Made by a program: the position numbers and the translations under genes. The notes beneath the pieces are model-generated. The model was not told the origin of the DNA. It searched no databases and saw nothing but the letters and a program-made list of their open reading frames with translations. 64,000 nt of DNA, taken from NCBI RefSeq assembly GCF_900148505.1, contig NZ_FRXO01000014.1:1-64000 (forward strand). Reading direction: 5' to 3'. The stretch is from Pseudoxanthobacter soli DSM 19599 (GTDB lineage: Bacteria; Pseudomonadota; Alphaproteobacteria; Rhizobiales; Segnochrobactraceae). Position 1 is the first letter of the stretch; every line of letters begins with the position of its first letter. This document shows positions 36,732 through 48,016 of the stretch, in pieces.

Positions 36732-37595
36732 TCAAACCGCCTTGCCGGAGCGCGCAGCGCCGGCATGAGGCAGGAAGGCTTCCGGTCCGGCGTTCATCAC
36801 GTTCTCCTCGATCCAGGCGAGGAAGCTGTCGCGATCGCGCGAGATCGCGTCCCAGGCGAGATAGAAGGCGTTGTTGCGGGGATAAAAGCCGTGGGCGTAG
36901 GACGGGAACGCACCACCCGGCACGACAGAGATCGCGGTGACCGCCCAGTGCGGGAGAATGCAGGCATTGGGGTAGGAGCCGCGCAGGTCGTCGACCACTT
37001 CCTCGACCGTGACGAGCGAGCGACGGGCGGCCAGCACCGCCTCCTTCTGCACGCCGACGATGCCCTCGATCAGGACGTTGCCCTCCCGGTCGGCCTTCTG
37101 GGCGTGGATCACCGCGGCGTCGGGACGGATCGCGGGAACCGCCGCCAGCACCTCGCCGGTGAACGGACAGGTGACCGACCTGATGTTGGGATTGACCCGC
37201 GGCAGCTCGGCACCGCGATAGCCGCGCAGCGTCGCGAACGGCAGATTGGCGGCTCCCGCCCAATAGGCGGCGGCCATCGCGGCGTGGCTGTGCTCCTCGA
37301 TTTCGAGCGGGCGCGGCCAGTCCTTCTCCACCGCCTCGCGGATGCGGTGGGCGGAGCCGACGCCCGGATTGCCGCCCCAGGAGAAGGTAAGCTTGCGGGC
37401 CATGCCGCAGCCGATCATCTGGTCGTAGAGCAGGTCCGGGGTCATCCGCACCAGCGCCAGTTCCCGGCGCTTCTGCCGGATCACCTCGTGGCCGGCGGCA
37501 TAGGGAATGAGATGGGTGAAGCCCTCGAAGGCCACGGTGTCGCCGTCCCGGACGACCTCCTCGCACGCTTCCGCGAGCGCCAGAAATTTTGCCAT
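36732..37595 (-). CDS. pcaI: 3-oxoadipate CoA-transferase subunit A
   Basis: 287 residues. It opens MAKFLALAEACEEVVRDGDT and continues VAFEGFTHLIPYAAGHE; the substrate-loop region FSWGGNPGVGSAHRIREAVE and IHAQKADREGNVLIEG are standard class I CoA-transferase alpha elements. It is the first gene of pcaIJFD and is divergent from the IclR regulator, with the PcaR-like site between them. The operon encodes only the lower pathway; upper-pathway genes must lie elsewhere. Confidence 0.95.
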   Translation of the reverse strand: MAKFLALAEACEEVVRDGDTVAFEGFTHLIPYAAGHEVIRQKRRELALVRMTPDLLYDQMIGCGMARKLTFSWGGNPGVGSAHRIREAVEKDWPRPLEIEEHSHAAMAAAYWAGAANLPFATLRGYRGAELPRVNPNIRSVTCPFTGEVLAAVPAIRPDAAVIHAQKADREGNVLIEGIVGVQKEAVLAARRSLVTVEEVVDDLRGSYPNACILPHWAVTAISVVPGGAFPSYAHGFYPRNNAFYLAWDAISRDRDSFLAWIEENVMNAGPEAFLPHAGAARSGKAV

Positions 37596-37642
37596 CGCTT
37601 TTGTCCGCCGCGTTCTGACTGACGGTTTGTCGATTTAAGTTT

Positions 37643-37675
37643 GACCGATAATCGCACATACTGTACGATATTCGT
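37643..37675. promoter_or_regulatory. PcaR-type operator between pcaI and pcaR
   Basis: GACCGATAATCGCAC (37643-37657) closely matches the published Pseudomonas putida PcaR site as I remember it (GTTCGATAATCGCAC). A second related half, CGATATTCG (37666-37674), follows 8 bp later. The pair sits in the 82-bp gap between the divergent genes. Confidence 0.65.
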
Positions 37676-37680
37676 CATTG

Positions 37681-38571
37681 ATGGAACCGGAACCGCCCAT
37701 GGTCAAGCGAAAAGATGCGTGCGAGGACGAGGTCGCGGCCGAACAGACGCCCGCGCAGGCGCTGGACCGGTTCGCGGGTGACCCCGATTTCATGCTGTCG
37801 CTGGCGCGCGGACTTCTCGTGCTGCGGGCCTTCGAGCGGGAGCCGGTGCTGAGCGTCAGCCGCGCCGCCGCCCTGACAGGGTTGCCGCGCGCGGCAGCCC
37901 GGCGCTGCCTCTACACACTGGAGCAGCTCGGCTATATCGGCGGCGGCGATGGCGAATGGCGGCTGCGGCCGATGCTGCTGACGCTGGCGCAGGCCTATCT
38001 CACCTCGACCAGCTTCGCGGAGGCCGCCCAGCCCTATCTGACACGGCTGCGCGACACGGTCGGAGAATCCTGCTCGATCGGCGTCTTCGACGGCGACGAG
38101 GTCGCCTACATCGCCCGTGCGGAAACGAAGCGGATCATCTCCATCGCGCTCCATGTCGGCAGCCGGGTCCCGGCCTATTGCACCTCGATGGGGCGCGTTC
38201 TGCTGGCCCAACTCGATCCGGCCGCGCTCGACCGCTATCTCGCCGCGGCGCCCTTTCCCGCCCGAACGCCTCATACGCGCGTGACCGCCGCCGACCTCCG
38301 CGCCGAACTCGCGACCGTCGCGGCTTCCGGCTATGCGCTGATCGATCAGGAGATGGAGATCGGCCTGCGCTCGATCGCCGTGCCGATCCGCGACGCCTCC
38401 GGCCGCGTCGTCGCCGCGCTCAATGTCGGCGCCGCCGCCGCGCATCTGGAGCGAGACGCCCTGGTCGAAAGCGTGCTGCCGGTCCTTCGGGATATTGCCG
38501 GCGAGCTGACGGAACTCGCCGTGCTCGCGCCGGGCATCGTCGCGCGCGATCCGGCACAGCGGACGCGCTGA
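37681..38571 (+). CDS. pcaR: IclR-family regulator of the beta-ketoadipate pathway (PcaR/PcaU-like)
   Basis: 296 residues from ATG 37681 (TTG 37678 and ATG 37699 are in-frame alternatives). The N-terminal winged helix is SLARGLLVLRAFEREPVLSV, SRAAALTGLPRAAARRCLYT. The effector domain has the IclR pattern VGESCSIGVFDGDEVAYIAR, GSRVPAYCTSMGRVLLAQLD and YALIDQEMEIGLRSIAVPIR. This N-terminal phrase (FMLSLARGLLVLRAF) is typical of PcaR/PcaU/PobR regulators, which activate pca genes in response to beta-ketoadipate or protocatechuate. Position divergent from pcaI supports the symbol. Confidence 0.88.
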   Translation: MEPEPPMVKRKDACEDEVAAEQTPAQALDRFAGDPDFMLSLARGLLVLRAFEREPVLSVSRAAALTGLPRAAARRCLYTLEQLGYIGGGDGEWRLRPMLLTLAQAYLTSTSFAEAAQPYLTRLRDTVGESCSIGVFDGDEVAYIARAETKRIISIALHVGSRVPAYCTSMGRVLLAQLDPAALDRYLAAAPFPARTPHTRVTAADLRAELATVAASGYALIDQEMEIGLRSIAVPIRDASGRVVAALNVGAAAAHLERDALVESVLPVLRDIAGELTELAVLAPGIVARDPAQRTR

Positions 38572-38676
38572 CCGCGCGCGGCCAAACGATGCGTGCGGAC
38601 TTCAAGGCATCGCTCTATCGACTTGTGCAAAAACGCGTTTTCCAAACAGCCGATCGCGCCGCCCGTCGCAAACGCC

Positions 38677-39561
38677 TCATGCGATGGTCGAGGAACTCGC
38701 GGCAAGTTCTACGATCTCGTTGGTGATCTCTTCCTGGCGCAGCTGGCGGGACCGGGCGACCAGCGTGCCCAGCGTCGCCTCGACATTCGTCTTCGCCGCG
38801 GTCATCGCGCGCATCCGCGCCTCGTTCTCCGCCGCGAACGACAGCGTCACCGCCTCGCAGAGTTCGGCGAACACATATTCCTCGATCAGGCGTGCCAGAA
38901 GGTCGGCGGGCGGCAGCGTCAGCACCGGCGGGATGCCGTCCGTCGCCGGAGGGAAGCGGGCGACATCGAACGGCACCAGCCGGCGCGCCGTCGTCTCGAC
39001 CGCCGCAGCGCCCCCCGGCACGGCATGAACCACGGTCACCCGCGCGATCCGGCCGGCTTCGATGCGGTCATAGAGGGCATCGACGATCCGACCGGCCAGC
39101 ACGGGGGCCTGGGCGGCGTGGGCGACCATCGGCGCCGACCATGCGACGGGCGAGCCGCGTTCCTCCGCGAGGGAAAGACCGCGGTCGCCGATGAGGAAAC
39201 GTTCGACACCGCCTTCCCCGCCCTCCACCGCGACGGCATCGGCCGCTTCCAGCACCCGCTCGCTGAAGGTGCCGGCGAAGCCCTGCTCCGCCGTGAGCAC
39301 GATGACGGCGTGACCCCGGACGCCGCGCGCACCGCCGCCGTCCCCCGGATCGGCGATATGGCGGCGCTCGACCTCGGGCAGGAATGCCAACGCCTGGCTG
39401 ACGGCATGGGCGATCATGCCGGCATAGGCCCGGATGCCGTCGACACGACCCCGCGCCTCGCGGGCGCGGGCGGCGGCGATGCCCCGCATGGCGGCGATCA
39501 CGGCCGACAGCTGGTTCACCGTGCCGATGCGGGCCTCGACGTCGCTGAGGCGTTCGGTCAT
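38677..39561 (-). CDS. atpG: N-type ATPase gamma subunit
   Basis: 294 residues. It retains the gamma-subunit shape: N-terminal helix ([34 protein letters not shown]), a diverged Rossmann-like middle, and C-terminal helix ([20 protein letters not shown] with [17 protein letters not shown]) that rotates inside alpha3beta3. The short N-terminal helix and low similarity in the middle are usual for N-ATPases. Last gene of the nine-gene operon, overlapping atpA by ATGA (39558-39561), and convergent with pcaR. Confidence 0.92.
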   Translation of the reverse strand: MTERLSDVEARIGTVNQLSAVIAAMRGIAAARAREARGRVDGIRAYAGMIAHAVSQALAFLPEVERRHIADPGDGGGARGVRGHAVIVLTAEQGFAGTFSERVLEAADAVAVEGGEGGVERFLIGDRGLSLAEERGSPVAWSAPMVAHAAQAPVLAGRIVDALYDRIEAGRIARVTVVHAVPGGAAAVETTARRLVPFDVARFPPATDGIPPVLTLPPADLLARLIEEYVFAELCEAVTLSFAAENEARMRAMTAAKTNVEATLGTLVARSRQLRQEEITNEIVELAASSSTIA

Positions 39562-41087
39562 GAGGCCGGCTCCGCCGCCGCGCCGGCGAGGCCCGCGGCC
39601 AGATCGCGGACGATGGCGACGAGGCGATCGCGGGCCGCGTCGTCGAGCTTGCCGCCGGCATCGAGCGCCCGGGCTATATCCTGCGTCGTCGCATCGAGCC
39701 GGGACGGAAGCGCGGCGCGCAGGGCGGCGAGGCGCTCCGGCGGCAGGCTGTCGAACACGCCCGCGGCCAGGGCGGCGAGCAGCGCCGCCTGATCGACGAG
39801 CCTGAGATTGGCGAAGCGAGGCTGGGTCAGGAGCGCGCGGATGCGCTCGCCGCGCGTGATCTGCGCCTTGACGCGCGTATCGGAAATGCCGCCGAAGCGG
39901 GTGAACATTTCCAGTTCCAGAAATTGCGAGTAATCGAGCCGGATGCGGCCCGAAAGCTGCCGCAGCGCCGGACGCTGCGCCTTGCCGCCGACGCGGCTGA
40001 CGCTGAGGCCGACATCCACCGCCGGGCGCTGGTTCGCCGCGAACAGGCGGGAATCGAGCACGATCTGCCCGTCGGTGATGGAGATCAGGTTGGTCGGGAT
40101 ATAGGCGGACAGGTTGCCGGCATCGGTCTCGGCGATCGGCAGCGCGGTGAGCGAGCCGCCGCCCTTGTCGGCCGCGAGCTTCGCGGCGCGCTCCAGCATC
40201 CGCGCGTGGACATAGAAGATGTCACCCGGATAGGCCTCGCGGCCGGGCGGCTCGCGGGTGAGGAGTGCCAGTTCGCGGTGGGTCGCGGCATGCTTGGTGA
40301 GGTCGTCGATGACGATGAGGGCATGGCCGCCCCGGTCGCGGAAATATTCCGCCATGGTGAAGGCGGCGAACGGGGCGATCCACTGCTGGCCCGCCGGCGC
40401 CGCCGCCGAGGCGACCACGAAGATGCAGCGTTCCGGCGCGCCGTGGGCGCGCACCGCCTCGATCACGCGCTCCACCGCGGTGGCGCGCTGGCCGACCGCG
40501 ACATAGACCGAGATCACGTCGGAGCGCTTCTGGTTGACGATGGCATCGACCGCGATCGCGGTCTTGCCGGTGGCGCGGTCGCCGATGACGAGTTCGCGCT
40601 GGCCGCGACCGAGCGCGAACAGCGCGTCGAGCACGAGGATGCCGGTTTCGACGGGCTCTGCGACGAGATCGCGCTCGATGATGGCGGGCGCGGGCCGCTC
40701 GATGGGGTGATGGTCTTCCGCGACGATGGGCGGGCCGCCGTCGAGCGGGCGGCCGAGCGGATCGACCACCCGGCCGAGCAGCCCCGGCCCGACCGGAACC
40801 CGGATGACCTCGCCGGTGCCGGCAACGCGCGAGCCGGCCTCGATGGCGGCGCCGTCGTCGAGCAGCACGGCGCCGATGTCCTCGGCGTCGAGCGTGAGCG
40901 CGAAACCGGCGACACCGTTCTCGAAACGCAGGAGTTCGTCGAGCCGGACATCCGGCAGGCCGGAGACGCGCGCGATCCCGTCGGCGACGCGCTCGACGCG
41001 GCCGACGGCTTCGACCTGCGGCGCAAGCGGCGTGCGTTCCACAACGGACCGGTTGCGGCCGAGCCAGTCCGTTTCCGACGGCGTCAT
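39558..41087 (-). CDS. atpA: N-type ATPase alpha subunit
   Basis: 509 residues from ATG 41087, which overlaps the atpF stop by ATGA; the frame continues upstream through atpF and atpE without meaning. Walker A is GDRATGKT (169-176), followed by [20 protein letters not shown] and the ADP-site region [20 protein letters not shown] with [12 protein letters not shown]. The arginine finger region is ISVSR-like ([13 protein letters not shown]). It is the non-catalytic nucleotide subunit of the F1-like head. Confidence 0.94.
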   Translation of the reverse strand: MTPSETDWLGRNRSVVERTPLAPQVEAVGRVERVADGIARVSGLPDVRLDELLRFENGVAGFALTLDAEDIGAVLLDDGAAIEAGSRVAGTGEVIRVPVGPGLLGRVVDPLGRPLDGGPPIVAEDHHPIERPAPAIIERDLVAEPVETGILVLDALFALGRGQRELVIGDRATGKTAIAVDAIVNQKRSDVISVYVAVGQRATAVERVIEAVRAHGAPERCIFVVASAAAPAGQQWIAPFAAFTMAEYFRDRGGHALIVIDDLTKHAATHRELALLTREPPGREAYPGDIFYVHARMLERAAKLAADKGGGSLTALPIAETDAGNLSAYIPTNLISITDGQIVLDSRLFAANQRPAVDVGLSVSRVGGKAQRPALRQLSGRIRLDYSQFLELEMFTRFGGISDTRVKAQITRGERIRALLTQPRFANLRLVDQAALLAALAAGVFDSLPPERLAALRAALPSRLDATTQDIARALDAGGKLDDAARDRLVAIVRDLAAGLAGAAAEPAS

Positions 41088-41851
41088 GACGCGGCATCCT
41101 TCGTTTCGGGCCCGCCCGCTTCCGCCTCGAGGGCGGCGGCGATGCGGTCGAGATCGGCCTTGAGGCTGTTGCGCACGACGGCGTGCTCCGCCCGGAGTTC
41201 GAGGCCGGCGATCAGGTCCGGATCGGGATCGACCGCTATCTCCACCGGACGGCCGAGAACGCGGGCGAGAGCCTCCCGGCAGGCGGCGGTTTCGTCTGCA
41301 TCGAGCGCACGGGGGGCCGCGAGGCGGACGGGCGCATCGCCCGAGGCCAGATCGGCACGGGATGACGCGGGAAGCGCGGCGATGCCTTCCGCAAGCCCTT
41401 CGATGAAGCCGGTGACGCGGGCGCTGTCCGGCAGGCGCCGCATCACCCTCGCCGCGATATCGACGGCGAGGCTCGCGGCGCGGGCATCGGCACCGGCCGC
41501 CTCCTCGCGCTTCGCCCGTTCCATGTCCGCCGCCGCGGCGGCGCGCAGGCGATCGGCCTCGGCTTTGGCGGCGGCGAGCCCGGCGACGCGGGCGGCATCG
41601 GCTTCGGCGGCGGCGGCCTGGAGCAAGGCGGCGCGGGCCGCGACGGTTTTCTGCGCCTCCTCCACGGCGTGGGCGCGTTCGGCCTCGGCCGCGGTTCGGG
41701 CGGCCTCGGCATCGTCGAGCAGCCGCGCGGCCTCCGCCTGCCGCGCGGTGATCATCGCCGCGACCGGCCGGAACAGGAAGCGCGAGAGGATCCACAGCAG
41801 GACGAGGACGTTTACCGTCTGGAGTCCGAGCGTCCACCAATCGAAGTGCAT
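41084..41851 (-). CDS. atpF: N-type ATPase b subunit (long form, b-delta-like)
   Basis: 255 residues, longer than a normal 160-residue b subunit. One N-terminal membrane helix ([30 protein letters not shown]) is followed by a very long Ala/Glu/Arg-rich coiled coil and a C-terminal globular part ([40 protein letters not shown]) resembling the end of subunit delta. N-ATPase operons lack a separate atpH (delta), and the long AtpF is thought to serve as the whole stator. Only 12 nt separate it from atpE. Confidence 0.92.
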   Translation of the reverse strand: MHFDWWTLGLQTVNVLVLLWILSRFLFRPVAAMITARQAEAARLLDDAEAARTAAEAERAHAVEEAQKTVAARAALLQAAAAEADAARVAGLAAAKAEADRLRAAAAADMERAKREEAAGADARAASLAVDIAARVMRRLPDSARVTGFIEGLAEGIAALPASSRADLASGDAPVRLAAPRALDADETAACREALARVLGRPVEIAVDPDPDLIAGLELRAEHAVVRNSLKADLDRIAAALEAEAGGPETKDAAS

Positions 41852-41863
41852 GACGCGGCCGGC

Positions 41864-42124
41864 CTAGTGGATGAACGGGTTTGCGAACAGCACCAGAAGC
41901 GCGATCACGAGGCAGTAGATCGCCATGGTCTCGATCATCGCGAGGCCGACGAACAGCGTGCGCGACAGCGTGCCGGCGGCTTCGGGCTGGCGGGCGATGG
42001 CATCCATCGCCGCCGCCACCGCGCGACCCTCGGCGAGGGCCGGACCGATGGCGCCGAACGAGACCGCGATGGCGGCCGCGAGGATGCTGACGATCTCGAT
42101 CAGGTTCGAACCGGTGTCGGTCAT
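41864..42124 (-). CDS. atpE: N-type ATPase c subunit, Na+-ligand signature
   Basis: 86 residues, two membrane helices joined by the polar loop ARQPEA. By alignment with the Ilyobacter c subunit (Gln32, Glu65, Ser66), this protein has Glu32 (PALAEG), Glu65 and Thr66 (MIETMAIY), the Glu/Glu/Thr combination described for N-ATPases and consistent with Na+ binding rather than H+ alone. The ring rotates as ions pass the a subunit. It starts inside the atpB stop codon (ATGA 42121-42124). Confidence 0.93.
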   Translation of the reverse strand: MTDTGSNLIEIVSILAAAIAVSFGAIGPALAEGRAVAAAMDAIARQPEAAGTLSRTLFVGLAMIETMAIYCLVIALLVLFANPFIH

Positions 42125-42855
42125 GACGTCTTCCGTTCGCTGTCTTTGGGAGAGGGACCGGCGGCGGCCGTGGGAGGCGCGGGCGGCGGGCCGCCCTCCC
42201 CGCCCACGGCGGCGCCGACGAACACCGTGGCCAGCACGGCGAAGATGTAGGCCTGCACCGCACCGGTGAGCAGATCGAGCGCCATCAGCGGGATCGGCAC
42301 CAGCAGGCCCGCAAGGGACAGCACGATGGCGATGACGAACACGCCGCTCATGACGTTGCCGAACAGGCGGACGATCAGGGAGAAGGTGCGCGTGATCTGC
42401 TCGACGACATTGAGCGGGATCATGATCCAGCTCGGATCGGCGAAGGTCTTCAGGTAGCCGCCGAGGCCGCGCACCGCGATGCCGTAGGCGATGGTGGCGC
42501 AGAACACCACCAGCGCCAGCGCGGCATCGGTTTCGAGATGCGCGGTCGGCGGCTCTATCCCGGGAATGAGCGAACTCCAGTTCGCCACCAGCACATAAAG
42601 GAAGATGGTGCCGATCAGCGCCCGGTAGGGGCCGGGCTCGGTCTGCATGGTGTCGCGGATCTGGCCGTCGATGGCGCCGACCACGATTTCGAGCACGGCC
42701 TGCGCCCGGGTGGGCCGCATCGCGAGCCGCCGTGTCGCGAGCGCGCAGAAGGCCCACAGGGCCGCGATGATCGCCCACGTCACGACCACAGGCGACGTGA
42801 TCGGCACCGGCCCGATGGAGAACAACGGTTCGAGGACGAGGGGCGAGCCGATCAT
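42121..42855 (-). CDS. atpB: N-type ATPase a subunit
   Basis: 244 residues from ATG 42855. Five or six membrane helices. The essential Arg is Arg163 in [14 protein letters not shown], and the last helices contain [20 protein letters not shown]. The C-terminal tail is Pro/Gly-rich ([20 protein letters not shown]), longer than usual. The start overlaps the atpR stop (ATGA). Confidence 0.93.
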   Translation of the reverse strand: MIGSPLVLEPLFSIGPVPITSPVVVTWAIIAALWAFCALATRRLAMRPTRAQAVLEIVVGAIDGQIRDTMQTEPGPYRALIGTIFLYVLVANWSSLIPGIEPPTAHLETDAALALVVFCATIAYGIAVRGLGGYLKTFADPSWIMIPLNVVEQITRTFSLIVRLFGNVMSGVFVIAIVLSLAGLLVPIPLMALDLLTGAVQAYIFAVLATVFVGAAVGGEGGPPPAPPTAAAGPSPKDSERKTS

Positions 42856-43214
42856 GGCGCATCCTCGCTCGGCGCGCGTCCGAGCCGGCGGACCAGCAGC
42901 GCGCGGGCCGCGACGAGACCGAGCGCGCCGGCGACGAGCGCCAGCGCACCGAGCCGCGCCAGGGCGACGAACACGGCCACCAGCAGCGCGAAGCGCGCGA
43001 CCTGGACCGCGAAGGCTTTGAGCGCCCCGCCGCCGGCATAGAGCCGCACGTTCCACCACAATGAGCCGAAATGCACGATGCCGAGCGCGAACCCGACGCA
43101 CAGCGCGAGCGCCGCCGAGCCCGCGGGCCCGAGCGCGAGGCCGAAGTGGGCGAGCGCCTCGCCGAGGCGGCCGAGAAACGTCATCACCGGCTGCGGATCG
43201 GTTGCTTCCATCAT
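42852..43214 (-). CDS. atpR: N-type ATPase subunit AtpR
   Basis: 120 residues from the ATG at 43214, which overlaps the atpQ stop by ATGA; an upstream ATG at 43229 is possible. Three hydrophobic helices are seen: AALALCVGFALGIVHFGSLW, VARFALLVAVFVALARLGAL and LVAGALGLVAARALLVRRLG. AtpR is specific to N-ATPases and is proposed to supply conserved arginines that interact with the two glutamates of the c subunit. The phrase GIVHFGSLWWNVRL is the family's most conserved stretch. Confidence 0.9.
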   Translation of the reverse strand: MMEATDPQPVMTFLGRLGEALAHFGLALGPAGSAALALCVGFALGIVHFGSLWWNVRLYAGGGALKAFAVQVARFALLVAVFVALARLGALALVAGALGLVAARALLVRRLGRAPSEDAP

Positions 43215-43509
43215 GGTCGGTGCATCCATTTCCAGGCGGACCAGCAGCCGATGGCGATGCCGATCATCAGGAGCGGCGCGGAGAAGAAGATGCCCGTGCC
43301 GAAGCGCTCGTCGAGCCAGCGACCGACGAAGACCCCGATGAGGGCGGGAATGACGATGGCCCAGCCGAGGACGCCGATCTGGCCGAGACGGACGCCCAGC
43401 GAGGGTTCCGGCGTGCGACGGCTGCTTTCCTCCCGGTCGGCGGCGCGCCGGGCCGCCTCCGCGAGGCGGTCTTCATCCCTCGAACCATCGTCGCCGGTTG
43501 GAGCGGACG

Positions 43510-43513
<4 letters not shown>
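43211..43513 (-). CDS. atpQ: N-type ATPase subunit AtpQ (AtpI-like)
   Basis: 100 residues from ATG 43513, overlapping the atpC stop by ATGA. A charged N-terminal half (RLAEAARRAADREESSRR) precedes two helices, LGQIGVLGWAIVIPALIGVF and FFSAPLLMIGIAIGCWSAWK, separated by GRWLDERFGTG. This is the AtpI/AtpQ pattern, possibly a Mg2+-related or assembly factor for the c ring. Confidence 0.9.
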
Positions 43514-45741
<2,228 letters not shown>

Positions 45742-46197
45742 ATGGATGACCGCTACGTGCAAGACAACCCGACCGCTCACCCCATCGTCGAGCACCTGCA
45801 GAAGATCTGCCATCAGATCTCCCACGGGAACTACCGCGAGGCGGACGACCTGTTCTCGCTAACCTCGGCCGACGACGGCGTGTCGCCGATGATCGCCGAC
45901 CTTGCGGAATCGTTCGGGCTGATGCTGGTGCGGATCGAGGCGCGCGAGATCCAGCTCGAACGGCTCGTGGCCGAGCTGACGGAGGCGAAGAAGGAGCTCG
46001 AGATCGCCAACCGCCAGCTCAAGAAGGACAATCGCCGCCTCAGCGAGGTGGTCGAGCAGATGAAGGTCGAGATCGACCGCCACCAGACCCAGCAGCAGGT
46101 GGGCGAGATCACCGAAACCGATTATTTCCGGCAGCTCAGCAGCCGGGCGCGCGAAATCCGCGCGCGACAGCGCCGCGTGCAAGAGGCCGGTCAGTGA
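45742..46197 (+). CDS. Coiled-coil protein of unknown function, partner of the MinD-like ATPase
   Basis: 151 residues. The N-terminal 60 residues (IVEHLQKICHQISHGNYREA, DDLFSLTSADDG) look like a small helical sensor or receptor-like domain. Residues about 65-125 are a long coiled coil with strong heptads (IQLERLVAELTEAKKELEIA, NRQLKKDNRRLSEVVEQMKV) similar to the signalling linkers of two-component and GGDEF proteins, but no kinase, GGDEF or phosphatase domain follows. Residues 130-148 are highly basic. The stop overlaps the GTG start of the next gene (GTGA), implying one complex. I do not recognise a named family. Confidence 0.75.
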   Translation: MDDRYVQDNPTAHPIVEHLQKICHQISHGNYREADDLFSLTSADDGVSPMIADLAESFGLMLVRIEAREIQLERLVAELTEAKKELEIANRQLKKDNRRLSEVVEQMKVEIDRHQTQQQVGEITETDYFRQLSSRAREIRARQRRVQEAGQ

Positions 46198-46979
46198 CGA
46201 AACTCGTCTGCGTGCATTCCTATCGGGGCGGAACGGGCAAGTCGAACATCGTCGCCAACCTCGCCGTGCTGCTGGCGCAGCGCGGGCGCCGGGTCGGCAT
46301 CATCGACACCGACATCCGCTCGCCCGGCATCCATGCGCTGTTCGGCCTCGAACGCGCCGAGATCCACGCCAGCCTGAACGACTATCTCTGGGGCAAGTGC
46401 CTGATCGAACAGGCCGCGCTCGACGTGACGCCGAGCGTCGCCTCGCCCGGGCCGGGCGGCGCGGTGTTCCTGGTGCCGTGCAGCATGCGCGCAGGCGAGA
46501 TCGCCCGCATCCTCAAGGAAGGCTACGCGGTCGAGCGCCTCAATGACGGCATGCAGATCCTGTCGGAGGCGCTCGATCTCGACATCCTGCTGATCGACAC
46601 CCATCCGGGCGTCAACGAGGAGACGCTGCTGTCGATCGCGATTTCGGACAGCGTGCTGTTCGTCCTGCGCCCGGACCATCAGGACTATCAGGGCACGGCC
46701 GTGACGCTCGAACTCGCCCACCGGCTGGAGGTGTCGCAGCTCCTCCTCGTCGTCAACAAGGTGCTGGAGACGACGGACCAGGACGGCCTCGCGGAGAAGA
46801 TCGTCACGGCGTTCCAGACCCCCGTCGCGGCGGTGCTGCCGCTGACGGAGGATCTGGTGCGGCTCGGCAGCGGCGGCGTGCTCGCCTCGCTCAGGCCGGA
46901 AGCAGACTATGTCCGCCGGCTGCACGCCGTCGTCGGACTGATCGACGACGCCGCCGCGCGCCCGAACGCCGTGACCTGA
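46194..46979 (+). CDS. MinD/ParA-like P-loop ATPase, orphan
   Basis: 261 residues from GTG 46194, coupled to the upstream coiled-coil gene. The P-loop is HSYRGGTGKSNIVANLAVLL: the deviant Walker A has Arg11 where MinD/ParA proteins carry the signature lysine, while the second lysine (Lys16) is kept. Switch motifs are GIIDTDIRSPGIHALFG and ILLIDTHPGVNEETLL. There is no C-terminal amphipathic helix of the MinD type. It probably forms ATP-dependent dimers and uses the coiled-coil protein as receptor or activator. Not part of the min operon at 29684-31563. Function unknown. Confidence 0.85.
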   Translation: MTKLVCVHSYRGGTGKSNIVANLAVLLAQRGRRVGIIDTDIRSPGIHALFGLERAEIHASLNDYLWGKCLIEQAALDVTPSVASPGPGGAVFLVPCSMRAGEIARILKEGYAVERLNDGMQILSEALDLDILLIDTHPGVNEETLLSIAISDSVLFVLRPDHQDYQGTAVTLELAHRLEVSQLLLVVNKVLETTDQDGLAEKIVTAFQTPVAAVLPLTEDLVRLGSGGVLASLRPEADYVRRLHAVVGLIDDAAARPNAVT

Positions 46980-47037
46980 TCACGGCTCGCCCGTGCCGGC
47001 TGCTCGGCCGGCTTCGCCTTCGCCAGCAAACGTCGGC

Positions 47038-47823
47038 CTACTCGGCCGGTTTGGCCTTGGTGAGCACGTGACGCTCGACGATGTCGAGCGCGCGCCCGAT
47101 CTCGTCGAACCAGCCGACCTCGTTCAGGTGCGCCCGGGCGCGCTCGTTGAGGCCGCCCTTCGTTTCGTGATGGGCGGGATCGAGCGGCTCGCCGTCGCGG
47201 TAGGACTTGAGCCCGATCTCGGCGAGGCCGGCGAACAGCGAGCGCACATAGAGCGTCGCCCGGTCCGGCGACATGCCGCGCTGTTCCAGCCAGGCGACGA
47301 CGGTGTTTTGAAGCTGGTAGTGGCTGGACATCACCGCGCTGCCGTTGGCGATCGCCACCAGATCCGCCTCGCGGTCGGACACGATGAGATCGCCGAGCGG
47401 CGCGAACAGCTCCTCGACCAGCGGATCGGGCGGCACCATCATCACCGGGCCCTTGCGCAGGCTGATCGGCGGCAGCGGATTGACGCGCACGACGCGCGCG
47501 GCAGGGGCGACCTTCGCCCGCACCCTTTCCAGCGGGACGCCCGCGAGGAAGCTCACCACCACCTGATCGGGACGGAAGGAAATGCCGGCCAGCGCCTCGT
47601 CGAGCTGCGGCGGCCGCACCGCGAGAAACACCACGTCGCTGCCGGCGACGACCGCGGCGGTCTCGGCCACGCTCACGTTCGGATAGGCGGCGGCGAGCGC
47701 GTCGGCGCGCGCCTTCGAGCGCGGCGTCACGGCGACGGCGATGTCGGCGCCACGGGTCGCCTGAAGGCCCTGCACCACCGCCTCGGCCAAGGCACCGGTG
47801 CCGACGAAACCAAGTCGAAGCAT
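47038..47823 (-). CDS. Pyrroline-5-carboxylate reductase-like NAD(P)-dependent oxidoreductase
   Basis: 261 residues from ATG 47823, preceded by GGGAG; the frame is open upstream to 47883 without similarity. N-terminal Rossmann motif LGFVGTGALAEAVVQGL. The ProC-type middle (VFLAVRPPQLDEALAGI, VVSFLAGVPLERVRAKVAP, RVVRVNPLPPISLRKGPVMM) is present. The C-terminal dimerisation domain (YVRSLFAGLAEIGLKSYRDG, HHETKGGLNERARAHLNEVG) keeps the TKGG motif in place of the usual T-PGGTT. The reaction may be reduction of a cyclic imine such as pyrroline-5-carboxylate or a related compound; it could be a non-proline paralogue acting with the catabolic genes upstream. Confidence 0.85.
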   Translation of the reverse strand: MLRLGFVGTGALAEAVVQGLQATRGADIAVAVTPRSKARADALAAAYPNVSVAETAAVVAGSDVVFLAVRPPQLDEALAGISFRPDQVVVSFLAGVPLERVRAKVAPAARVVRVNPLPPISLRKGPVMMVPPDPLVEELFAPLGDLIVSDREADLVAIANGSAVMSSHYQLQNTVVAWLEQRGMSPDRATLYVRSLFAGLAEIGLKSYRDGEPLDPAHHETKGGLNERARAHLNEVGWFDEIGRALDIVERHVLTKAKPAE

Positions 47824-47964
47824 GAGAACTCCCGTCTGAACGGCGCGGCTGGAAGCGGCCGGCCGGCGAAAATCGGACCGCACCGCGCGCCACCGGGGCG
47901 GTCGCGCCTGCGCGGAGAGGAAGACGTGAAGAGACGGATAGGGCCGAGGCAGCGAGACGGAGCC

Positions 47965-48016
47965 GGAGCGATTTCCTGTCGATCTGATGTTTCCATCGGA
48001 TCGGAACGCGCTCTAG
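47965..48016. repeat. 52-bp dispersed palindromic repeat, copy 1
   Basis: This 52-bp stretch, beginning GGAGCGATTTCCTGTCGATC and ending GGATCGGAACGCGCTCTAG, matches the element at 61093-61144 at 46 of 52 positions. It is an imperfect inverted repeat (GGAGCG...CGCTC outside, GATCTGAT...ATCGGATC inside) able to fold into one hairpin. Its end supplies the TAG stop codon of the LysR gene. Confidence 0.8.

Noticed and set aside
38630-38641. AAAACGCGTTTT palindrome between pcaR and atpG
   Set aside because: Short and without supporting context; not a convincing terminator or operator.
39558-42263. 901-residue minus-strand frame
   Set aside because: It looks like a fusion but is atpA preceded by wrong-frame reading of atpF and atpE; the real atpA starts at 41087.
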